Origin: Firmicutes bacterium CAG:646
GTDB taxonomy: Bacteria; Bacillota; Clostridia; Lachnospirales; Lachnospiraceae
Length of the DNA: 21,607 bases
NCBI GenBank assembly: GCA_000432335.1
Contig: HF995414.1
Coordinates: 17,456 to 39,062, forward strand
Reading direction: 5' to 3'
The position numbers and the translations under genes are program-made. Shown one piece after another: positions 8,052 through 13,872 of this stretch. Numbering within the stretch: position 1 is the first letter of the stretch; every line of letters starts with the position of its first letter. A model generated the notes under the pieces. It had not been told where the DNA came from. It worked only from the letters and a program-made list of their open reading frames with translations, and ran no database searches.

Positions 8052-8786
8052 ATGACAGAGAAAAAAATGGAACGGTTAAAGGAAATTTTGCAGGACAGCA
8101 GTTATACGGTTGCAATCTGCGGTTCCGGTATGATGGAAGAGGGCGGATATATCGGAGTGAAGTTTCAGGAAAGGGCATATGATATTGAGGAAAAATACGG
8201 AGTTTCTCCAGAAGAGCTTTTTACTGGCAGTTATTTTAATACCAGACCGGAACAGTTTTTCCGCTTTTACAAAAATGAGATGCTTCGTCATATGCCTCAA
8301 AAGACAGAGTCCTGGGACGCTCTGGCTGCTATGGAAAGAGCGGGAAAGCTGCAGTGTGTTATCAGCGCTAATATATTTTCTATGGGCAAGAAAGTAGGAT
8401 TGAAGAATTTTATAGAGCTTCATGGAAGTGTGTATCAAAACAGATGCTCCCGATGCGGAAAGGAGTACTCCATGGAATACGTGAGAGACTCTAAAGGGAT
8501 CCCCATGTGTACAGAATGTGAGGGCATGATCCGTCCGCAGATTACTTTGTTTGGCGAGATGGTGGACAGCAGGCTGATTACTCAGGTTACAGAAGAAATT
8601 GAACGGGCAGAAGTGCTTTTGCTGTTGGGAACTACGTTAAACTCTGAGGTGTTCGGACAGTATATCCGGTATTTTAACGGGAAGAAGCTGGTGGTGATCC
8701 ATCAGAGAGAACATTATGAGGATCATCATGCAGATTTGGCGATCATTGAACAGCCGAGAAAAGTACTTCCTTATCTAGGACATTAG
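8052..8786 (+). CDS. Divergent SIR2 family (sirtuin-like) protein
   Basis: This 244-residue protein has the sirtuin order of parts: an N-terminal nucleotide-binding loop, a helical small module, a catalytic-type LHGS (His124), a zinc ribbon with Cys132, Cys135, Cys153 and Cys156, then RPQITLFGE (161-169) and GTTL (193-196). Key NAD-site motifs differ from classical SIR2. GAGxS reads CGSGMM (23-28), the GIPDFR loop is absent (VKFQERAYDI instead), and TQNID reads SANIF (105-109), keeping Asn107 but losing the Gln and Asp. Classical sirtuins remove acyl groups from lysine using NAD; whether this one does so is uncertain. ATG 8052 is chosen because GGAGGG (8040-8045) precedes it; an in-frame ATG at 8031 lies before that site. 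It sits 25 bp after the membrane-protein gene and faces queA tail to tail. Confidence 0.87.
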   Translation: MTEKKMERLKEILQDSSYTVAICGSGMMEEGGYIGVKFQERAYDIEEKYGVSPEELFTGSYFNTRPEQFFRFYKNEMLRHMPQKTESWDALAAMERAGKLQCVISANIFSMGKKVGLKNFIELHGSVYQNRCSRCGKEYSMEYVRDSKGIPMCTECEGMIRPQITLFGEMVDSRLITQVTEEIERAEVLLLLGTTLNSEVFGQYIRYFNGKKLVVIHQREHYEDHHADLAIIEQPRKVLPYLGH

Positions 8787-8817
8787 AAGAGTTGCATGAA
8801 ACGTGAAGAAGCTGTCG

Positions 8818-8945
8818 CTTTAAGCAATATTTAGAAATATCTATACATTTTACGCTCAGTCTGCGCTCACTTTGAGCCTGAAGTCTCAAAGATGTGCTCG
8901 ACAAATTCGCTAAAAATGTATAGATATTTCTTTTATGCATTAAAG
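8818..8945. repeat. Long imperfect inverted repeat with nested hairpin (MITE-like or bidirectional terminator)
   Basis: GAAATATCTATACATTTT (8834-8851) is a perfect 18-bp inverted match to 8913-8930. The arms extend outward with small gaps to CTTTAA (8818-8823) and TTAAAG (8940-8945), giving arms of about 33-34 nt. Between them a second hairpin, TTTGAG (8871-8876) with CTCAAA (8885-8890), sits at the centre. The right arm is followed by TTTCTTTT, so the structure could end the sirtuin transcript. The element fills the gap between two convergent genes, a common site for both terminators and non-autonomous mobile repeats. No target duplication is obvious. Confidence 0.75.
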
Positions 8946-9971
8946 TTATAAAATCAGCATCGCGTCCCCGAAACTGAAGAAACGGTATTTTTCCCGTACT
9001 GCTTCCTCATAGGCATGCATGATATGTTCTTTTCCTGCCAAAGCAGATACCAGCATCAGCAGAGTGGATTCCGGAAGATGGAAGTTGGTGATCAGCCCGT
9101 CAATCATTTTGAAATGGTAGCCAGGGTAGATAAATATTTCCGTCCATCCGCTTCCGGCGCGAAGTACCCCATCTTCTGAAGTGGCAGATTCCAGTGTTCG
9201 ACAGCTAGTTGTTCCAACGGCAAGGACTCTGCCGCCATTTTTCTTAGTATCATTGATCAGTTTTGCCTGATCTTCTTCCACGATATAGAATTCCGAGTGC
9301 ATATGATGGCTTTCCACATCATCTACCTTGACGGGGCGGAAGGTTCCCAGCCCTACATGGAGGGTAACATGGGCGATTTTTACTCCCATGGACTGTATCT
9401 GTTCCAGAAGTTCCTTGGTAAAATGCAGTCCGGCGGTGGGGGCAGCGGCAGAGCCTTCCTTTTTTGCATATACGGTCTGATAACGATTTTTATCTTCTAA
9501 TTTGTGGGTGATGTAGGGGGGAAGAGGCATTTCACCCAGCTGATCCAGAATTTCTTCAAAAATTCCTTCATAATGAAATTGAATCAGGCGGTTTCCTTCT
9601 TCCACCACATCCAGAATCTCACCGGTGAGAATGCCGTCTCCGAAAGAGATGACAGCGCCCGGACGGGCTTTTTTTCCCGGTTTTACCAGACATTCCCAGA
9701 TATCGTTTTCTCTGCGTTTTAACAAAAGAATCTCGATAACGGCTCCTGTGTCTTTTTTATGACCGTACAGTCTTGCGGGAATTACCTTCGTATCGTTGAT
9801 AACCAGACAATCTCCTGGTTTTAAGTACTGGATAATATGTTTAAAATCTGTGTGCTCCAGTTCACCGGTCTGGGGGTCAAGATGCATCAGACGGGAAGAA
9901 GAGCGATCTTTTAACGGATCCTGGGCGATCAGTTCCTGCGGAAGATCGTAATAAAAATCAGATGTTTTCAT
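8946..9971 (-). CDS. queA: tRNA preQ1(34) S-adenosylmethionine ribosyltransferase-isomerase QueA
   Basis: QueA transfers and rearranges the ribosyl part of S-adenosylmethionine onto preQ1 at the tRNA wobble position, giving epoxyqueuosine in the queuosine pathway. The 341-residue length is normal. Family blocks are present in order: MKTSDFYYDLPQELIAQDP at the start, VINDTKVIPARLYG, LPPYI, PTAGLHFT, HVTLHVGLGTFRPV and TNFHLPESTLLMLVSAL near the end. On the minus strand AAAGGAG lies 10 nt before the ATG, which fixes the start. It stands alone: the usual partners (tgt, yajC, ruvB) are not in the window, so it seems to be a single-gene unit with its own promoter. It is transcribed divergently from the membrane phosphoesterase gene and convergently with the sirtuin gene. 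Confidence 0.97.
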   Translation of the reverse strand: MKTSDFYYDLPQELIAQDPLKDRSSSRLMHLDPQTGELEHTDFKHIIQYLKPGDCLVINDTKVIPARLYGHKKDTGAVIEILLLKRRENDIWECLVKPGKKARPGAVISFGDGILTGEILDVVEEGNRLIQFHYEGIFEEILDQLGEMPLPPYITHKLEDKNRYQTVYAKKEGSAAAPTAGLHFTKELLEQIQSMGVKIAHVTLHVGLGTFRPVKVDDVESHHMHSEFYIVEEDQAKLINDTKKNGGRVLAVGTTSCRTLESATSEDGVLRAGSGWTEIFIYPGYHFKMIDGLITNFHLPESTLLMLVSALAGKEHIMHAYEEAVREKYRFFSFGDAMLIL

Positions 9972-10018
9972 GGATACTCAGCTCCTTTATCACATTTCTT
10001 GTTTCAAAAACTCAACTC

Positions 10019-10047
10019 ACTATACCACTTTCCCCGCGTTCCTGCAA
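10019..10047 (-). promoter_or_regulatory. Candidate promoter of queA
   Basis: On the minus strand TTGCAG (10047-10042) and TATAGT (10024-10019) are 17 nt apart, and the start codon is about 48 nt downstream of the -10 box. The -10 is good (5 of 6) and the -35 weak (3 of 6). It is back to back with the plus-strand promoter at 10070. Confidence 0.45.
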
Positions 10048-10069
10048 CTAAAAAATCCGTTCTGTTCTC

Positions 10070-10099
10070 TTGCACAGACAAATCTACTCGTGATATGAT
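10070..10099 (+). promoter_or_regulatory. Candidate extended -10 promoter for the membrane phosphoesterase operon
   Basis: TTGCAC (10070-10075), an 18-nt spacer and TATGAT (10094-10099) are seen, with an upstream TGA giving the extended -10 TGnTATGAT. The leader to the ATG at 10156 would be about 50 nt. The same extended -10 hexamer followed by GAAA recurs before the secreted phosphoesterase gene at 13839. Confidence 0.6.
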
Positions 10100-10155
10100 G
10101 AAATTATCCTGCGAAGGCAAAAGGCCGGAGCAAAACCGGAAGGGAGATGAAAGGT

Positions 10156-12264
10156 ATGAGGGGATATCAGTCAGAGGAATCCCATATACGAAAGGTTTTC
10201 CAGAGTATGGTGGAACTTCTGTTTCAGGATATTCCGTTTTCCCGGAAAGCGGAGGAGGCAAAAGAAAGAATCTGCGACAAGCTGCAGGGGCTTTGGGAAA
10301 AAGAAGAGGGGGAAAAAAGTCCTCTGGAAACGGTGGAGAGAATTTTAGAAAAAGCGAATCAGTTGGAAAAGGCGGGAATTTTGGCAGGATATTCGAAAGA
10401 AGAACTGGCGCAGCTGACAGCAAAAGAAGATTTGAAGGATGAGAAAAAGCTGCGGAAGATTTTCCACGAATACAAGCGCTATATCTTAAGTGAAACCTTT
10501 CTGTTCGTGTGTCTGGTATTTCTTGCGGCAGGCTGTATCTGTAATTTCAGTTTTCCTGTTCTTGCAGTAGATCTGTGTTTGGGAACGCTTTTTGGCGGTC
10601 TTTTGTTTTTTCTGGAAAAGAAGAGAAAGAAATATAGGGAAAAGAGCAAGATTCGGAATCTGCGGTGTGATAAAGAGGGGGAAGCGTATCTTCAGCTTTT
10701 ATACGACAGGTATGTAAAGCGGGAGACGAATATGATATTTTTGTGTCTGGCGCTGGCAGCCAATGGGATTTTTTCCAATGTGTTCTCCTATTTGTCTTTT
10801 GCCTACACGTTTCGTGATATTTTTCAGCAAATTTCTTCTCAGTTGATTGTGATGGGTATTTTTCTTTTCTGCGTTTTGAAAAATATTTGGATGCGTAGGT
10901 TTCTGGCATCATATTTTTCTTCCAGAAGAAGGAAAGAGTTGAAAGAACATAGAAAGAAGTTTGTTCTTTTCGATGTATGTTACTGGTCGGCGGTAATTTT
11001 GGTTCTGCTGCTTTTAAGAAACAGAGTACATTCGTTATTTCAGATTTTTCTGTTGTCCGTACTGGGAAATATGGTAATCCTGATTTTGTATAACTTGACT
11101 TTGCGAAGTCGGTTTGTGTTTGAAAATATCCGGGTGAATGTGAGAAGGTGTACAGCTATTTCTCTGGCGGCGATCCTTGTGGTAAGTTATGGACTGATGA
11201 GCAGAGATGTATGGCTGCTTCAGCCCTATATCAGCGCCGTTTCCAATATCCAAAAGGAGCCGGATACGATTTCTTATAAAGAAGAGACAGGGGTTTATAC
11301 CATTACTACGGAAAAAGAACAATTTAAGATTTTACAGCTTACCGATATTCATTTGGGAGGCAGCACGATTTCGTTGGCAAAGGACTACAAGGCTTTGGAA
11401 GCGGTGAAAAAACTGTTGCTGGCAACGGAGCCCGATCTGGTGATCGTAACGGGAGATCTGGTATTTCCCATGGGGGTTATGTCATTTTCACTGAATAACC
11501 GCGCGCCGATCATGCAGTTTGCGTCATTTATGAGAAATATAGGGATTCCCTGGGCGTTTACTTATGGGAATCACGATACGGAAGAAATGTCAGTGATCAC
11601 CGACGAGCAGTTTGACGATCTGATGAAAGCCCTGTCCTACCGAAGCTCCAAAAATTTATTGTATCCCTACATTCAGCCGGACATTTACGGACGGAGCAAT
11701 CAGCTGATCGAGATCCGGGGAGAGGATGGGAGTCTGATGCAGGCATTGTTTTTGCTGGATTCCAACGATTATATTCCCGGGGGAGAATTAAATGAATATG
11801 ACTATATCCACGAGGATCAGGTGGCGTGGTATGAAAAGCAGGTACGGCGTTTGTCCGAACAAGAGGGATATACGATTCCGTCTATGCTGTTTTTCCATAT
11901 CCCGCTGCAGGAGTACAAAGAAGCGTATGAGCTATATGAAAAAGGAGATCCCCGGGTAACTTATTATTATGGAGAGATTGGGGAGACGATGATCGATAAG
12001 ATCTGTTGTTCTCAATATCCCAGTTCCCTGTTCGATACGGCGGAAAGGCTGGGAAGTACCAAGGCCATGTTCTGCGGTCATGATCATTATAATAATCTTT
12101 CCGTAGAATATCGGGGTATCCGGCTGACGTACGGGTACAGTATTGATTACCTTGCCATGCCGGGGATTGAAGAAGATACGAAACAAAGAGGCGCTACGCT
12201 GATCACGGTTGACCGGAAAGGGGACTTTACCATAGAACCGTATCGGTTGATTGATTTACCATAG
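10156..12264 (+). CDS. Membrane-embedded calcineurin-like metallophosphoesterase
   Basis: This 702-residue protein has three parts. A charged helical N-terminus (1-110) resembles the prefix domains of some permeases. About eight hydrophobic spans lie between residues 110 and 350 (starting near FLFVCLVFLAAGCICNF). The C-terminal metallophosphoesterase has every metal-ligand motif: DIH (Asp397/His399), GD (Asp434), GNHD (471-474), His581 in FFHIPL, and GHDH (641-644). Such enzymes hydrolyse phosphomono- or diesters with two metal ions. The substrate is unknown; a lipid-linked or nucleotide substrate at the membrane is plausible. Which side of the membrane the catalytic domain faces is not clear from sequence. 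I chose ATG 10156 because GGGAG (10142-10146) is 9 nt before it; the ATG at 10147 abuts that site with no spacer. The AAA+ gene follows after 14 bp, so the two form an operon. Confidence 0.88.
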   Translation: MRGYQSEESHIRKVFQSMVELLFQDIPFSRKAEEAKERICDKLQGLWEKEEGEKSPLETVERILEKANQLEKAGILAGYSKEELAQLTAKEDLKDEKKLRKIFHEYKRYILSETFLFVCLVFLAAGCICNFSFPVLAVDLCLGTLFGGLLFFLEKKRKKYREKSKIRNLRCDKEGEAYLQLLYDRYVKRETNMIFLCLALAANGIFSNVFSYLSFAYTFRDIFQQISSQLIVMGIFLFCVLKNIWMRRFLASYFSSRRRKELKEHRKKFVLFDVCYWSAVILVLLLLRNRVHSLFQIFLLSVLGNMVILILYNLTLRSRFVFENIRVNVRRCTAISLAAILVVSYGLMSRDVWLLQPYISAVSNIQKEPDTISYKEETGVYTITTEKEQFKILQLTDIHLGGSTISLAKDYKALEAVKKLLLATEPDLVIVTGDLVFPMGVMSFSLNNRAPIMQFASFMRNIGIPWAFTYGNHDTEEMSVITDEQFDDLMKALSYRSSKNLLYPYIQPDIYGRSNQLIEIRGEDGSLMQALFLLDSNDYIPGGELNEYDYIHEDQVAWYEKQVRRLSEQEGYTIPSMLFFHIPLQEYKEAYELYEKGDPRVTYYYGEIGETMIDKICCSQYPSSLFDTAERLGSTKAMFCGHDHYNNLSVEYRGIRLTYGYSIDYLAMPGIEEDTKQRGATLITVDRKGDFTIEPYRLIDLP

Positions 12265-12278
12265 AGGAGGAAGATTTT

Positions 12279-13772
12279 ATGCCAGTTTTTGATTTTAGTA
12301 ATACCATGTCAGAGAAAAAAGAAGAAGGAGCATGTACTTATACGGTGAGATATTCCGGCGGTGATGCGGCGACTGTGGAAAGACCTATCTTGCTTTTAGA
12401 CCACAAGACCCGACAGTGGAAGCATCATTCCGGCGGATTTTTTACCAATCAGAATGTGCGCACTGCTTTTGAATTTAAGGAAGAGGATGGAACTTTTTGT
12501 TCCGATATTCTGGAGATTGACGCCCGTTTTGTCAGTCTGATCCGATGGTTGGGGGAAAATCATATTCATGTTCGGCTGTCAGGAGAAAATCGGGAGGATG
12601 GATATGCAGTATACAAAATCCGGGAACTTGCAGGGGCGGCGGGGACGAAGCTTTCTGCGAAAGACGGATTTCTTCAGTTTATGATCGAAAGATTGCTCTC
12701 CAGCAGTGTTCCGGAAATGGGTGAGGAAGAGATGGATGAGGACAGCGCTGAGGACGGAGACAGCATGAAACTGACCAGCCTGCAGAGTCTTACGGATTTT
12801 ATGAATTGTGCAGGAAAGACCATACCGGATAATATCCGGCTTTGGGCGCGGCGGAATCTGGCGGTGGCCCGTTCCCATGAGGTTTCCCCGGAAGAAAAGA
12901 GACATGCCCAGAGAGCGCTGTCCATGATGTTAAATATTCAGTGGAAAAATAATTACTTTGAGTCCATCGATCCGGTGGCAGCGAGAAAAATTCTGGATGA
13001 AGAATTGTACGGGATGGAGAAGGTGAAACAGCGTATTATGGAGACGATCATACAGATCAATCGTACTCATACGCTTCCCGCCTACGGGCTTTTATTGTGT
13101 GGACCGGCGGGAACGGGAAAATCCCAGATCGCTTATGCGGTGGCGCGCATTCTGAAACTGCCCTGGACAACGCTGGATATGAGTTCCATCAACGATCCGG
13201 AGCAGCTTACAGGAAGCTCGCGGATCTATGCAAACGCCAAGCCGGGAATTATTATGGAAGCATTTTCCATGGCGGGAGAGTCGAATCTGGTAGTAGTGAT
13301 CAATGAGTTGGACAAAGCGTCTTCCGGTAAAGGAAACGGCAATCCGGCGGATGTGCTTCTGACACTTTTGGATAATCTGGGATTTACCGACAATTATATG
13401 GAATGTATGATTCCTACAGGAGGGGTATATCCTATTGCAACGGCAAACGATAAAGAAAAGATCAGCGCGCCGCTGATGTCAAGGTTTGCAGTGATCGATA
13501 TTCCAGATTATACCACGGAAGAAAAGAAAGTGATTTTTTCCCGCTATGCCATGCCGAAAGTGTTAAAAAGAATGGGACTTCGGCAGGAAGAATTTTCTAT
13601 GACAGAAGGCGCTTTGGATGCAGTGATGGAGCTGTATCAGGGTACCAGTGGAATCCGGGATCTGGAGCAGGCGGCGGAGCATATTGCGGCAAATGCCCTG
13701 TATCAGATCGAAGTGGATCAGGTTTCCAGTGTTCAGGTGGATCGGGAGATGGTGGAACGTCTTTTGGCATAG
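12279..13772 (+). CDS. Lon-like AAA+ ATPase without a protease domain; altered Walker B
   Basis: This 497-residue protein has an unrecognised N-terminal half (1-245, with an acidic patch EEEMDEDSAEDGD) and a C-terminal AAA+ module. The module resembles the Lon ATPase core: LYGMEKVKQRIME, Walker A GPAGTGKS (275-282), a GSSRIYANAKPGIIMEAF block equivalent to Lon's GHRRTYIGAMPGRII, sensor-1 ATAN (387-390), a candidate arginine finger Arg402, and sensor-2 GIRDLEQ (Arg460). It ends where Lon's Ser-Lys protease domain would begin. Walker B reads VVVINELDK: Asn342 replaces the usual Asp, while Glu343 is kept. That may weaken magnesium binding and slow hydrolysis. AGGAGG (12265-12270) is placed well for the ATG. 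It is co-transcribed with the membrane phosphoesterase. Likely a remodeller or regulator; partner unknown. Confidence 0.85.
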   Translation: MPVFDFSNTMSEKKEEGACTYTVRYSGGDAATVERPILLLDHKTRQWKHHSGGFFTNQNVRTAFEFKEEDGTFCSDILEIDARFVSLIRWLGENHIHVRLSGENREDGYAVYKIRELAGAAGTKLSAKDGFLQFMIERLLSSSVPEMGEEEMDEDSAEDGDSMKLTSLQSLTDFMNCAGKTIPDNIRLWARRNLAVARSHEVSPEEKRHAQRALSMMLNIQWKNNYFESIDPVAARKILDEELYGMEKVKQRIMETIIQINRTHTLPAYGLLLCGPAGTGKSQIAYAVARILKLPWTTLDMSSINDPEQLTGSSRIYANAKPGIIMEAFSMAGESNLVVVINELDKASSGKGNGNPADVLLTLLDNLGFTDNYMECMIPTGGVYPIATANDKEKISAPLMSRFAVIDIPDYTTEEKKVIFSRYAMPKVLKRMGLRQEEFSMTEGALDAVMELYQGTSGIRDLEQAAEHIAANALYQIEVDQVSSVQVDREMVERLLA

Positions 13773-13815
13773 GAGGATGGATAAAAAAGTCCACTACTTT
13801 TGAGAGTTTCGTCCA

Positions 13816-13844
13816 TTGTAGACCGATAGCTTCCTTGTTATGAT
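13816..13844 (+). promoter_or_regulatory. Candidate extended -10 promoter for the LamG-phosphoesterase pair
   Basis: TTGTAG (13816-13821), a 17-nt spacer and TATGAT (13839-13844) with TGT directly upstream form an extended -10 element. The ATGs at 13840 and 13843 lie within this -10 region, which argues against either being the start of the downstream gene and supports the start at 13873. Confidence 0.6.
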
Positions 13845-13872
13845 GAAAAAAAATAGAACAAGGGGGAACAAC

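Noticed and set aside
13774..13800. Mini-frame ATGGATAAAAAAGTC... of 8 codons just after the AAA+ gene, next to AGGAGG
   Set aside because: AGGAGG abuts the ATG with no spacer, so initiation is not expected.
13785..13801. AAAAGT/ACTTTT inverted repeat as a terminator for the AAA+ operon
   Set aside because: Only 6 AT-rich pairs with a 5-nt loop and no T-tract; too weak to call a terminator.
13840..13872. Upstream in-frame ATG starts for the secreted phosphoesterase
   Set aside because: They lie within the extended -10 promoter and would put polar residues before the signal peptide; AGGGGG supports ATG 13873.
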